Assembly (NCBI GenBank): GCA_013400155.1
Contig: VXBM01000093.1
Location: 1,129,127 to 1,193,126 of the forward strand
Direction of reading: 5' to 3'
DNA length: 64,000 bases
Origin: Helopsaltes ochotensis
Taxonomy: Eukaryota; Chordata; Aves; Passeriformes; Locustellidae
The notes below the pieces were generated by a model, which searched no databases, was not told the origin of the DNA, and saw only the letters and a list, made by a program, of their open reading frames with translations. Below are positions 1 through 11,740 of the stretch, in pieces; within the stretch, counting starts at the first letter, position 1, and every line of letters begins with the position of its first letter. The translations under genes were made by a program, and so were the position numbers.

Positions 1-2789
1 CAAATCCTTCTGGGTTAAGGCTGCTGTCATGCCAGTCCTGGAGCCCTCACACACAGCACTGGTGTCTGTTTATTTACAAAAAAAAAGAGGACTTTCTCAC
101 GCACCTCTGTGGAGCTCAGAGTGCCAAGAACCTCGAGAGGAATTTTAGGAATGCATCAATTAGCTCAAGAGAGTAATCACCGTTGATTCATAGTGGCTCA
201 GTGTCTCTTCCTTGTTGCTTCCTGGCTGTGTGATTCAACAGGTGAGTTTGCCCACGCTGAGCTCCTTTTGGCCTCTTGAGCCACTCTTGCAGCCGATGAC
301 TTGAGAGGTGTAATTTCCCTGCCAGTAGCCCGGGGTGAGTTCAGCCTGGGTGTGAGTCTGGTGTGAGTTACAAGCTGAGAGGGAAGATGGAAGTTACTCC
401 AAGTCCAAGTCCTCCAGAGTCTTTAAATATTTCAGTTCACCTTGGCTTCCCTGAATGCAGTCCCTTCACTTGGACATGGCTTTTCTGTTAGCCTCCCACA
501 CTCAGTACAAAACCAAACTGCAGCCCTCTGTGTCCTTTAAATTATTTGCCTTTATTGTACAAGCTCCAAGAACAAAGCTAAAGAAAAACAATGAAAATAA
601 ACAAATTTTAAACACAACCACATTTCATGCCCGTTCCTCAAGCCAAGCTCTTATTATTCCAAAGGACGGGGCCACAAATATGTGGGACAAAAAGTGACAA
701 ATGAGTTCCTCTGACAACCAGCAGATCATGATTCTTGCTCAAGAAAACGTAGCTCACAGTGCTCTTTTTTAGGCCATAGATATCATGAGATTTCATTAAC
801 GACTCACAAAGTGCACAGGGAGCTTTAAATGAGAGTTGTTTTCTTTGTGTGCAAAACAAACTGTCATTAATGGCTGGAGCAGGAACAAGTTGGCAAGGTA
901 TAAGCAGACCATGGTGTGGTCAGCACAAATTATTGTCATTTGCTGGAATAATTGCAGTGGCAACTGTTGCTGTTGTTGCTAAGTGTGGTTTTTTGGTTTT
1001 TTTTCCTGCTTGTCTTCATGGTGCACACTATTTATGGCCAGATTCTGCCATTGCCGTGGCGTTAAGGCTGCCTCCTCTGAGATCTGGATCATCCTGGCTT
1101 GGTCTATTTTTAAGGATGGACACGATTTCATCTGCCTTACAGTCTCTGCCTGAGGCAGGTAACTCCATTGACAGCAGGTTTTGCAGAGTGACATTATGGT
1201 CTCTTGTATTGCAACTGGAAGACTGCAGCCCCTAAGATGGGTAGGAGGTGGTGAATGACTGTGCCATGTGAGGGAAGGACAGTCCTTGTCCCTTGGCAGA
1301 CATGGTGCTAGGGACAGCTTTCAGGCTTGTGCAGAGCTGGTGGCTGTCTCCAGCTTTCTACGTCTGCCATGTAATACCTTGGAGTGGGGCAGACTCGTGG
1401 CATCATGCTGGATATAAGCGACTTCCACAGCAGAGCAAAAAGCAGAAGCAAAGGCTTGGGACTGAAGCCCTTTCTCCTTTGCTGTCCAAAACAACCATCG
1501 AATTGTACAGGAGCAAAAGCTGATCTTCAGAATGGAGGAAACAGTGTTGGTCTTGACAGAAAGAATGGAAAAAAGGCACAGAGCAAACCAAAGACAGGGA
1601 ATAAATAGACAGGAGTGTGATTATTTTTTCAGTCACTAGAAGCATCTTAAATATGGTGAACCAGAGAGCTGATTTATTAGCATCCAATTACCTTATAAGA
1701 GCAGAACAAAGAGCTGAAGCTGAAGCCTGAAGGGAAGGTGATGCTTTCTAACACAGTTGTCCCTGCACTCCCCCAGTACCTGATAATTAAAATCAAAGAG
1801 GGCAGGTGCAGCTTGGGTATAAAAGGGAGAACAAAGAGGTGAACTGCTCTTTGAGCAAGAAAAAGCATGTTTTCTGTGTTGCCTTTGACAGCTTTGTGTT
1901 CCCAAGTGATTTATAAATTCTGATGTGCCAGGACTCTCCATCACACACTGTATCAACACAAAGATGCCACCTTTGAACAATTCATGCTCATATTTAAGCT
2001 CACAGTGATACCACTCATGTAGGGATGGATCTCCAGATCCCTTGTTTTATGTACCCCCAAACTTTTTCAAACCAAGATTTGTAAGGGGTGCAAGGTCAGA
2101 CCAAGAGTGAAAAAAATCAAGTCAGGTCCAAGCCAGGAGGTTTCTGCTATCTCATCTGTGTTGAAAAGGCAAGATCAGAAAGAATTGTCTCTGAGTTTCA
2201 AGGGTCAATGCAGACCCAAATATTTTTCTTGCGTGTGAGAATTTGAAAATGGACAGTATGTTCCAGCTTAGCACTTTGGAAATGAAAAGGTATTTGATAA
2301 CTATAATGAGGAGGTACTTTAAAATGGTACAGCTTCAAAATATGAATGCCAAGCATTATGGCTGAATCTAATATTATCAGTCACAAAATAGTGGAAGATT
2401 CTGAATTTTGATTACATGCCTCAAAACATCTAATATCCAGAAAAGTATTGCAGCACAAGAAAATCATATCCAACATGAGACAGAATGGATCAGATTTCTC
2501 CTGTTGCTCCAGCTTCTGAAATTCCCTTCTCCATACTCCCTAGATGATCTGTCTTCAAAACAGTGTCATTTGGCCTTCAAATTTATCTTGGCATGAAAAA
2601 TAGCATTTAAATAGGAAACAAAACAAGGTTTTGTGCAAGCTGTGCCTTTGGATCTCTGACCTGGTCCTAGCCCTCCGTTAGGAGTGAGGAGTGAAACAGT
2701 TATTTTGATGCAAGAGATCTCAGATATTTGTCTGTGACCCCTCCTGAAGAATGAATTGGCCAGTTCATTTCAGCAATGATGAACACACC
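1..2789. other. unique non-coding DNA
   Basis: No recognisable exon, repeat family or RNA gene is seen here. The longest open frame (849-1235, plus, 128 codons) has a hydrophobic, non-domain-like translation and no visible splice framework. The composition is mixed and moderately AT-rich, typical of an avian intergenic or intronic stretch. The only discrete motif noted is a TATA-like box, listed separately. Confidence 0.6.
1818..1825 (+). promoter_or_regulatory. isolated TATA-box-like motif
   Basis: A perfect TATAAAAG occurs on the plus strand. It is the canonical core-promoter octamer, but it will also occur by chance in AT-rich DNA. No CpG island, initiator or downstream exon can be made out, so this is a weak call. 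Confidence 0.12.
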
Positions 2790-3125
2790 ATTGCTCCCCC
2801 TTCTTTTGCCTCCCTCCCAACCTAGCTTCATCTGCATAAATATTAATACTGCAACTCCTAATTAAATCCAGGAATATATTTACCTTCACGGATGAGCTAC
2901 TTAGGCAACACAAGAGGGGCCTCTTGTTTCTATGAAACTTTGCAGCCGGTAAAACGCAGCAGTTCTATCCGGGGTTATTGCTGCTCAGTAAATAATGGGA
3001 AAAGATGAGGAATATTTCTGAAATAGGTCAAGTACACTCCAAACATAAACATGCTAATAGGGAGAGATGTAAGAACAGTGCCAAATGTCAATGATCACCA
3101 AGTAGCTCCCGAATATATATTTACT
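2790..3125. other. candidate conserved non-coding element (AT-rich)
   Basis: The block is AT-rich and non-repetitive, with homeodomain-type TAATTA/ATTAAT cores and scattered retained CpGs. It holds a short perfect inverted repeat at 2910-2927 with 8-base arms (ACAAGAGG/CCTCTTGT) around a GG spacer. That look is common among vertebrate developmental enhancers. Conservation itself cannot be seen from one sequence, so this is inference. Confidence 0.25.
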
Positions 3126-3272
3126 GAATGCAATGCTTCTCCACTGAACAGAGTTGACATAATGACATGCTCTTAGAGGAAACTTTCCTGGTTATTTTAT
3201 TAGAGGAGTTATAATTTTTTTTTTTCTGAAGTGCAACTAGAAAGTTCCTTCCCTCAGAAGGCACGTTCTTTG

Positions 3273-3317
3273 AATAATAATGATGATGATGATGACGATG
3301 AAGATGATAATAATAAA
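3273..3317 (+). repeat. trinucleotide microsatellite (AAT/GAT)n
   Basis: About 15 imperfect triplets are visible: AAT units flank a core of GAT units, interrupted by GAC and GAA. The array is probably length-polymorphic. Confidence 0.85.
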
Positions 3318-4129
3318 GTAGGATGCACAAGGCAAACAATGTCTGTTTTTCTCAGAATGGTTTGTATGAAGCAGTCATCTTAGCTGTGCTTCTCTCCACA
3401 CCCAGCACAACAGAGTGGCTTGACTAGTGTTGACTGGACTGTTATGTTTATGGGAATGTCACTGATTCTGAAGTCAAGATAAAATACCCCAACTGCAGCT
3501 TCCCTGCCCACAAGAACTTATTACTCTGTCAGAAGAAAAGTCTAGACTGATGTGACATGAGATCAGATAAATCTGTGCTGCCTGTTCCTTATCAACCACG
3601 TGCATGCAAGCAGACTGGCTGATAACCTGTTACACTACTCAAGCCACAACCAGCTAAAAAACATTTCCGGAGTGGACACCCATGTGGAACAGGACATATT
3701 GAACGGGGTTCTATAGAGTCTGTCTGGACTCTGGCAGGTTTGCTGTTGGTGAGCTGGATGATGCACAACAAAGAAAAGCAGGAGGGCTGTTGTTTCAGTG
3801 TGGCTGTGGGCAAAGTTCAGCACCTGTACAGTTTCTCCCTCTCCTCTATGCCACTGCTCCTGGCTGATCAAAAACTGGTGTGATATGCCAAAGAGAAAAA
3901 CTCAGCCTCACATGGAAATTAATAACCCAGGGCATCTTATGCAAGACACATGAGCTAAGCCTGTTCCACTGCTCACTACCAGGAAGGTCTTCCTTGTGTT
4001 TATCTTCTGCAACTGCTTTAAAACTGCCAAACCCCAAGAGACCAATGGGAAAAAAATGCCATGGGATTCGTTTGCTTTGGATCCAGTTCAAGGCAAAACC
4101 ACAACGATGGTCCATAACCAGCTTTTGAT
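3318..4129. other. unique non-coding DNA
   Basis: No gene, repeat family or structured element is recognised. Short open frames on both strands are chance-level. Confidence 0.55.
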
Positions 4130-4570
4130 CAGAGCTGATCAAATCCAGAAATAGTCAGACCTTGGGGGAGATTGTTAAGGAGGGCACAGAGCAGCTTGAA
4201 ATCAGAGGAGCACAACAGCCACAAGAAGTGGATCAGAAATCTAGAAAACTTGAGATGAGAAATGGTTGAAAATTAGAAATTTGTTCAGTCTAAGAAATGC
4301 AAAGAGGCCCCAGTATGACAGCCCATAAACCCCTGAGTGAGAAAACAGAGGTTGTAGACCTTCATGTCTCCTATGGGAAGGACAAAAAGAATCTTGTTCT
4401 TCAACTTTGAAAGAACTTGAAAGAACTTTTAAAAGTTCAAAAGACAAAAGAGCACTGGGAGAGTTTACTGGTAGAGTTTATGGTACCTCCATTATTAGGG
4501 AGTTTTAAGAAGAGGTTTGATGTGAGTGTGGCAGAAATGGGTTAGAGCTGGCTGTTTGGGTTCTGGATGA
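4130..4570 (+). mobile_element. ancient, diverged CR1-like LINE fragment
   Basis: Several stretches track the 3' part of the CR1 LINE in the right order. The part at 4245-4310 resembles the 'gagaggttgaaagaa...ttcagcctagagaa...gaggcc' section. The part at 4455-4560 resembles the 'ggagtttttaagaagaggttgg' section that follows. The match is heavily degraded and shows no intact coding capacity. Orientation is plus. The call rests on remembered consensus patterns rather than an alignment, so the boundaries are approximate. Confidence 0.45.
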
Positions 4571-5214
4571 GGAGAAAAAAAATATCAGTACCTTCTCAAG
4601 GTTCTTTACCAGTCTGTCTTCAAGAATTTGTTAATTCAAGCATATATAAAATTCACTGGACACACTTGCTCAGACACACTCATGATTCAGACTCTGGTCT
4701 TGAGACAAGGCCTTACTCAAAAGTCTCACAGAAAAAGCTCCAAAGTTCAGTCACTTTGGACTCCAAACCACCTTGATGCACTGAGATGGTTTCATAAATC
4801 AAAATGGGGATGAGGAGATTTCTTATCCTAGTAAATCAAATACAGATTGGTGACCAGGGCTGCAACGTGGACCCTGCTCCACATCTGAACTGCTCCTGGC
4901 CCCAGGATGTTGTATCTAAACTGTTGGCTGGGGGCCTCTCTGCAACTTTACCATGTCAGCAGCTATTGTGGAGCAACACATGAGGGGTTTTTGAGCCGGG
5001 AGGCCTTCCAGGGATCTTTATTTTATCTAAATAGGGACAAAGAGCTTGTGCAGTGCCAGCACTGCCCCACTGGAGTCAAAAGGCCTCTCTGTTTAAACAC
5101 CAATGGCTCGAGGCCCGAAGATGTGCAGCTCCAGCAACAGGGACCCGGGAGGCGATGGTCTGTCCCTGCCAAGCAGCAACGTGACTGTTTATCCAGAAGA
5201 AAGCGCTCTGTGTG
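4571..5214. other. unique non-coding DNA
   Basis: No recognisable feature. A 102-codon open frame at 4907-5215 has no domain-like character and is judged to be chance. Confidence 0.55.
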
Positions 5215-5480
5215 AACGATGGTAGGTTGATTTTGCAGTCAGCGTCACAAATTATGGCGCGTTTCCATCTATTGTCCCATATGCTAAGTAAACATCATAA
5301 ACCATTCAGTGCTATGTGCTTCTGAAAATCATAACGCCACAGTTTTACCATCAAGGAACAATGAAAGGGCAAACAAGGAAGTTAATCCATGTAAGTCAGC
5401 TTTGTTTTCCATATGACAGAGTGGTGTATAACTTGTTTTCTCCTCTCATGTCTTTTATGGTGTTTTTTTTTTAAAGCTAC
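5215..5480. other. candidate conserved non-coding element
   Basis: Unique AT-rich sequence with several retained CpGs and no repeat similarity, between ordinary flanks. Retention of CpGs in AT-rich DNA is suggestive of constraint, but no alignment is available to show it. Confidence 0.22.
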
Positions 5481-6264
5481 TATGCTGCGTTACATGGCTC
5501 CATTCATAAAATCACATTCTACAGGGCAGGAAATCATTCCCTTTTCATGATCCTATCGTCTGAACCCATGCTGCAGGCAACAGGGAGAAATTACTACTCC
5601 TGATGCATATTTAAGGAGTTTCTTCTGCTGCACGGTTCCCACATCAATAAGAAATGCTGCACATGCAGCAAGGCAAAAAGCCACTGGGTAGGCTGAGATG
5701 GTTTCTGTGTGTGCATGTGTGTGGTTTGGTTTAATTTAAAGATGTGCAGATAGAGTTTTCACTCAGCGCGCGGTATTCATTACTGCCAGGCAGCAAACTT
5801 GCCTGGAGATCTGAAGGCCCCAGAAATCAAGCTGTGGGCGGGAAGTGATTGGAAAGGTTTAAAGGGTGATGATTTGATAATTTCCCTAGTCCAGAAGCCT
5901 GCAGAGAACACACACATACAGAGTCTGGTCTAGAGGTGCCCCATTTCCCAACTGCCCTGGATGCAGGTACTGTGGGACCATGCTTTGGTCCATATGGATA
6001 TACTGATATGGAATAGATCAACCTAGGGGCATCCCAGGCAGGCACATCTGCAGACAGATCCATGCCCCACAGCTGACTACTGAAAACGAGAGAAATGGCT
6101 TTTCAATGCACAACAGCAGTTTGAAAACGAGGGGTTGAAAGATAACACCCATTCCTAGATGATACCACAACTCCTTCTGGGTTTGCCTTCATAAATTTAC
6201 AATGCTCAGGTCTTGCTTGGATGAGGCTGGCAGCCCAGGTGGGACCAGCCTGAAGGTCTGTCAC
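5481..6264. other. unique non-coding DNA
   Basis: A short T-run near 5463-5474 and a TG-rich patch near 5708-5724 border or lie in this stretch. Nothing else is recognised. Confidence 0.5.
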
Positions 6265-6556
6265 TGTTTAGCACACCACAAATGACGCAGATGCTCGGAA
6301 TGTCGAAAGGAGCAGAAAAGAGGGCTGAACTTTATTGATCTCTCTCATATAGTTTTCAGATCCATGCCAGGGATTGGATGAGAGTGTGGCCACCTCTCCA
6401 ATCCCACTGGTCAAACTGACAGTCAATCAAATGTTTTTTCACTCAGAAGGCATGTGATGTTTACCACAAAATTTCCCAAACATCCCTATCTATCTATAAC
6501 ACCAGTGTGAGAAAGAAGCAAGGAAAATGCACAACATTGAGAATTCTGACTCCACA
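6265..6556 (-). mobile_element. solo LTR of an endogenous retrovirus
   Basis: Read on the minus strand, this stretch behaves like a retroviral long terminal repeat of about 290 bases. It opens with TGTGGAGTC (ending at 6556). A TATA-like ATATGAG lies just ahead of an AATAAAG polyadenylation signal (plus-strand ctttatt near 6331-6337). It then ends ...CTAAACA at 6265. Its wording resembles a songbird LTR family I recall but cannot name. No primer-binding site or internal retroviral sequence follows, so it is probably a solo LTR left by recombination. The flanking tetramers TCAC and TCAG agree at three of four bases and could be a decayed target-site duplication. Ends are uncertain by tens of bases; the right end could instead be near 6501. 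Confidence 0.55.
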
Positions 6557-7999
6557 TCAGAAAGGCTGCAAAAGTCAGGGCAACAAAGGTCTGCCTGAGG
6601 TTCACCAAAGCAGGTTCCTAACCATGGCACTGGCACATCCCTGGCAGAGCTGATGCAAAGGTGACCAAATAAACCTCCCACCCTATTTGTGTAAAGGGGA
6701 GCTGGTGGGCACTGCTGCAGCAAACACTGTTGGGAGCAAGTGCTGGGGCCAGCTTCAAAATGTAACTGCAGAGATTATTTATCATTTGGTACCCTTTCTT
6801 AAGATAGCATATTTAAAAATGGAACCAACTAGTGCTTTATATTTCAGCTCTGCTCTTTTACTTTGACTGAATCAATCTTCTGTGGTTCATACTATACAAT
6901 GAATATATCTGCATATGCACAGATGAAAACATTAAGAGTCACTGTAGGATGAAGCATACTTTAAAAGCCCAAAAATTGTATTTTAAATGTTTATACATGC
7001 ACATCTCTCACCATTATGCAAAGTATTCATATAGTTTGGTCTTAATCATTTATCTGCCTGATATAGCTGAGAAAGGGACTGTAATTATTTAACTTCCTAA
7101 GCACTCTCTTGGCTTTTCCTGCTGATGAATATCCCACCAGGAGGAGCATGCACACAGCACTTGTCTGGCAGTGCAGGTTCTGCCCCAGCACAGGGTACTG
7201 ACATACCTGACCCTCTTCTAGAAAAATCACTCGGCCACTGCACTCACTGAGCCCCAATGGCCCCAAGGGGATGAAGTGATGTCTTTAATACTTTCCTCTC
7301 CCTGCAAAGAGGGACCAGCAAAACATCTGCTATGCCATGAGTGTTTAGCTGAACTGCTTCATGAAGCCTTGTGAAAAAATGTGCATATTAATATAATGAT
7401 GACAAAACCCCCTCCAGCAGGGCTTGTCACCGTTTAATCCAGCCTTAAAACCCCAGGTAACTGAAAGGGAGCAAGATACAACCCCAAAGGGAAGGGTGGA
7501 GGAAGGAGGGGGAAAGAGAAGGAAGGAGGATAAATGTTCTTTGTGCTTGGATGTGGGAGTGCGGGGATGGAGAGGGATGAACAAATACTTCCCTGGATAG
7601 GAGAAATCAAAAACAAAGAGTAGAAAGTGAGCAAAGCTCTTCTGCACTCACGCTGTGCCCACTTTTGGTGTAAATATAAAGGGGAAAGCACAGACCTGGT
7701 AGGAGCAGATGAAATATTTGTGAGATGGAAGACACAGCTCCCAGCCTCTTGTACCCCTTCCTTCCCTTCTCATCTATGTGTCAGTAGGAGCCGAACAGAA
7801 TTTTTTTCAGCACTTTTGCCCTTCTTTCTCTCCTGGAAAGTCCCCCAGGGGTGCAGGGGGCTCTTGGATGGATCCCTTCCGGGGTGGTGTGAGCCCCGCT
7901 GCTCCCCACAGCTGTGAGCATGGGGATTCCTGCAGCTGCTGTCCCTGCCTTCCTGAAACCCAAACACCACGCTGACAGCCGGGTTTTAATCACGCAAGG
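6557..7999. other. unique non-coding DNA
   Basis: The part at 6780-7050 is AT-rich and unique. A purine-rich run of about 50 bases lies at 7490-7540. No exon or repeat family is recognised. Confidence 0.5.
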
Positions 8000-8850
8000 G
8001 CCGATAACCATCAAACACTGCTAATTTCCAACAAATTATCTAATCCAGATGCTTGCTGGATTTGAGTAAACACTGCACCCAACAGGATCATAAAGCAAAT
8101 AAGCACAAAGCGGTTTAGAGTTTCAGCTCTCCTCTCCCCTAGCCTGGGACCCTCGAATGGGGGAAAAATGCAAATCAGCTGATCCAGCTTTGAAACCAGA
8201 TCGGTTCCCATGGGATTCATATGAAAGTTTGTGCCGTTGTCCCTGCGCAGAGCAGGGCCCTGCAGCAGGGGACACGAGTGGCCTTGGGACAGCCGGTGTG
8301 CGAAGGGCGACAACCGAGACTTTTCTTGGCAGGGCCAGCAGACAGTTGGGAACGCCGCAGCTGGGAGGCATTTGGGGGGGTTGCCGCTCCCCAGTGAGTG
8401 GAGGAGCTTTGTGGAACCTAGTGGGGACCCTGGTTCAGGCCCTCCCACGCAGGGAGATGCTCAGCCCATGAGCTGCAGCACAGCTGCCCTGCAGCGCACA
8501 CCCCGCTGCATGGGCTGGCACCCACGGCAGCGCTCCGCGGCAGGAGAGGCTGGCGTGCAGATGGAAAAGGGATGGGAAAGGGATGGGAAAGGGATGGAAA
8601 AGGGATGGACAAGGGATGGAAAAGGGATGGAAAAGGGATGGAAAAGGGATGGAAAAGGGATGGAAAAGGGATGCAAAGCATCTCCAGCCAGCATGGTTTG
8701 CGCGTACAGGCAGCTGCCTGCAAACTGCCTGCCCGGGGAGGGAGGCATGGGACTGTTCTGCTGGCCCCCCGCGCCCAGGGTGTCCCTGAAACTGCCCCAG
8801 ATCATCCTCTAAGGCAGAGCAGAATTTAAAGCTCATGTCTTCGTGGTGAA
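8000..8850. other. GC-richer block with moderate CpG content
   Basis: GC content rises clearly above the flanks. CpGs recur (roughly 30 by eye over 850 bases), though they are too dispersed for a classic CpG island. Several overlapping open frames of 100-193 codons arise because the embedded minisatellite lacks stop codons. They do not look like genes. Confidence 0.4.
8561..8670 (+). repeat. 11-bp minisatellite, about 10 copies
   Basis: The unit ATGGAAAAGGG is repeated ten times head to tail with few substitutions: two early units read ATGGGAAAGGG and one reads ATGGACAAGGG. Eleven is not a multiple of three, so the reading frame rotates with each unit. The array is stop-free in several frames on both strands, which creates the apparent open frames across it. 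The plus strand is purine-rich and the minus strand pyrimidine-rich. The high identity between units suggests recent expansion and likely length polymorphism. Confidence 0.95.
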
Positions 8851-9849
8851 GTGCACGCGCAAATACGAGCAGAGAACCATGTTTTCGGCAGTTTGAATTG
8901 GTTTGGAAAATGGTTAATAGGCTTAATTCTGCCTCAGGACAAGAGGTAGATCCTATTTCATGTAGGAGCCCTGTCAGACATCAATTTTGCAAGGCTGTGA
9001 CCTGGAGAGACACACAAGGGTGCGTGCACACACACACAAAATGTATGCATATGCACACAAATACACACAATTACACTTTTTATCCCCTCCTCCTGCGCGA
9101 GCCTATTTTCTTGTATAATTCTCCTACGGGATCACACATAAGACATTCCTCTGAAGAACAGACATATTTTCTACTACCATATAGTATTTTCTGATGTACA
9201 CATATGCCTTTTGTACAGTGTGTAGGCAGAGGATACATTTAAATAAACACTGCATACAGCCACAGACCAATCCTGTATGAATGCACATGGCACAGCCATG
9301 GTCTGCCAAGTCTGGGGACTCATGTAAATAAAGGATTTATTTTACAAATTTCCTTACACACAAACACAGACACACCAAACACACTGGAAACATATGGGAT
9401 GGAAAACATTCTTTTGCATAAGTCTGCAATATTGGATTCAAAGATACAATTACCCGGAGGTTATGTAAGCTTTGAACAAGGAGGGGAAAAATGTAGCATG
9501 TCTGAGCAGGCCTTCTGGTGAAAACGGGGAAATGGCACCTCCCCACTTATAGCGTATTGTCTATTCTGTTTCAAATTGGGAAAAAAAAATTGTTTTCCCA
9601 ATTCCATAAACAACAGCCATCCTTCTTTCAGCAATTCATGGTGGTCCTCATTCACAAATGTTCATTAAAAAAATAGCCCAAACTATTCGCCTTCCCAGCC
9701 TTTTTTGCTCCATGAAGAAATAAACCAGTTGTGTTGCCTGTTCCTGAGAATTTTCCATCTTCCCCCTTTGCAATTAAAGCTGATCTCTCCTTGCAGTTTC
9801 ACTCCCCTCTGCTCCCCCTCCACCTCCTTGTCTGTCTAATCTCCCGTTC
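8851..9849. other. unique non-coding DNA with short CA-rich patches
   Basis: CA-rich segments occur near 9018-9072 and 9355-9385, with a short A-run near 9582-9590. The rest is unique AT-rich sequence with no recognisable exon. Confidence 0.5.
9018..9072 (+). repeat. imperfect (CA)n microsatellite
   Basis: An uninterrupted CA run of about eight dinucleotides is followed by degenerate CACA/ATAC units. It is a short simple-sequence repeat. Confidence 0.65.
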
Positions 9850-10105
9850 CCCTCCAAGTGTGTTATTTGGTTTTGGAATTATGTCTATTTACTCGGGGTG
9901 GAAGTTGCACAACGGATGTGTTTATGCGAGAAAATTATATCACTGACAAATGCTGATTGGCATGTGGATATTGGGAGAGAAAACTACAGAGGACGTTTTC
10001 ATCAGCTTGGAATAACACAATGATTGTGTTTTCAGCGGAGCTAATGGATCACATACTCCTGCTCACTCTGATAGCTGTTTACACAAAGGACGGCTTCCCA
10101 GATGC
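9850..10105. other. candidate conserved non-coding element
   Basis: AT-rich unique sequence with retained CpGs (near 9892, 9912, 9929, 9993, 10035 and 10090) and TAAT/ATTGG-type motifs. It ends at a simple A-rich repeat. The pattern resembles developmental enhancers in vertebrate gene deserts. This is inference from composition. Confidence 0.27.
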
Positions 10106-10108
10106 AGC

Positions 10109-10160
10109 CAAAAAAAAAAAAAGAAAAAGAAAAAAAAAAGAGAGACAGAGAAGAAAAGCT
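10109..10160 (+). repeat. A-rich/purine simple repeat
   Basis: Runs of 10-13 A are interrupted by single G and then pass into GAGA-type purines. It is a low-complexity tract; a 3' tail of an old retroposed copy cannot be excluded, but no parent sequence is recognised upstream. Confidence 0.8.
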
Positions 10161-10724
10161 TAGAATAAGAAAACCCGCCCCAGCAAACACAGTAATAATA
10201 GTAATAATGGGTGATCAGGGATAATCCTTCGGAGGAAGATCATGGGTTTAATTCTTATTTGCGCTTAGATCCCTTCACACAGTGCTGCTGGGAAAAGGGG
10301 CGTTGAAGTGGATGCAAATGATATGGTTGGGCATAGAGAGGTCTTCACCCTGCCTGGTGAGAAGAGGAGGACCCTTTTACTCTTGCTCTGTGCCAGCTGA
10401 GGGTGCCACATGGTGTGGGTGCTCCCTGATCCCACCGTGTCTGTTGCAGCCTCGGGCTTGAGGAGGATTCCTGATGATGGAGATTTTGGTGCTTGGGGTA
10501 GGCAAGGGACTCGTTCTTTTGTCTTCTGCATGAGCAAAGAGAAAGTTGGACTTTTAGCACAGAAAGATGCTAATGCAGATCATCTGATCACTCTCCGCTC
10601 ATTCCCACTTCAAAACAAAATTAAGGAAAGCTACAGAAGTGTAGGTGGTCAGGGGAATCAGAGTCCCCTCCCCAGCCCGAAGCCCCCTCTTCATGCATGC
10701 ATTTGACCTTCTCTAGAGCTCACC
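10161..10724. other. unique non-coding DNA
   Basis: A short AAT-type triplet patch lies at 10190-10207. Otherwise no gene or repeat family is recognised. Confidence 0.5.
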
Positions 10725-11740
10725 TATTTCTCATGCAAATATTTCTATCAGGGAACAATGCTCCCGGCCCAGGGAAAACACTTTACATGGGCTTTCACCA
10801 CTCAGAGCCAGGCTCTGCCCAATGACACCGACAGATAGAAATACACAATTTTCTCAAACACTTCTGGAAGACCAGATCTGCAAGACCCATTTATCTCTCT
10901 CTCTCTGTATTTTCTATTTTCCCTTCTTTCCTCTTTTCTAAGCAAAGAGATCATTCATCTAAAAATCAAACAAATGACTTGTTGGAATCCAGACTCTTCA
11001 TCTACCGCATGCTCCCAATTTCACATATATTCATGCCTTTGAGAAATCTAAATCTGCCACATGCTGTTCAGGGAAATGTGGCTGATTTTGCTCTTTATTG
11101 CTTCTTGCATGCCTTGGTGTTTAAAGAAGACCCCTCTTTTGAACAGCAGCTTACAATCTGATAATATTTCTCTTTGAAAAGTCAACATACTATCATTGTT
11201 TCGAATTCAATTATACAGCCGGTTCTCTCTCTGTGGTATGCAAGCACTATATTTAGGTTATATTAAATTATGTTTTAATAACATCCACTGGATTTTTTTA
11301 CCCACCTCAGCCTTTAAAACTCTTAGTCCCTCCAAAGGAGAGGGGGGAGCAGTTTATTAATGCATCACTTCAGAATTGTTTTTTAATTGGAAACATTTTG
11401 CAGAGAAAAGACCATTAATAAAATTCGATTCCAAATCAAACTTCTCTGTGTATGTTATTTTTACTCTGCAGTCAAATGCTTTTATTAGATTTAAAACTTT
11501 CACTGTTCTTTTTTATCTCTAGCTGTATAATGTTCTGCAATAAAAAATAAAGGGCCTAGCGACTCCAAAGTCTGGCAAAATAATATACTTTTTTGGATGT
11601 CTGTGTATGTTGCCAATTAGTTTTGCTGTAAATACAGACCTCCATCCATCATCAGTCTCTGGGTGGCTATAAGAGATCTAATTTGTTTCAGATGCCTTGT
11701 GCTTGCCGAGCTATTCACCAACTCTGCTGACCTGCTGCGA
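10725..11740. other. candidate conserved non-coding cluster
   Basis: About 1 kb of unique AT-rich sequence contains no visible transposon. It carries a perfect octamer ATGCAAAT at 10733-10740 (the POU/Oct site), many TAAT/ATTA homeodomain cores, and isolated CpGs kept in AT-rich surroundings. A CT microsatellite lies near 10894-10907. Among the AT-rich blocks in the window this is the most enhancer-like by eye. No coding frame longer than 60 codons is present in it. Confidence 0.32.

Noticed and set aside
8231..8836. Overlapping open frames of 68-193 codons on both strands
   Set aside because: They exist because the 11-bp minisatellite is stop-free in several frames and the block is GC-rich. 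No family resemblance.
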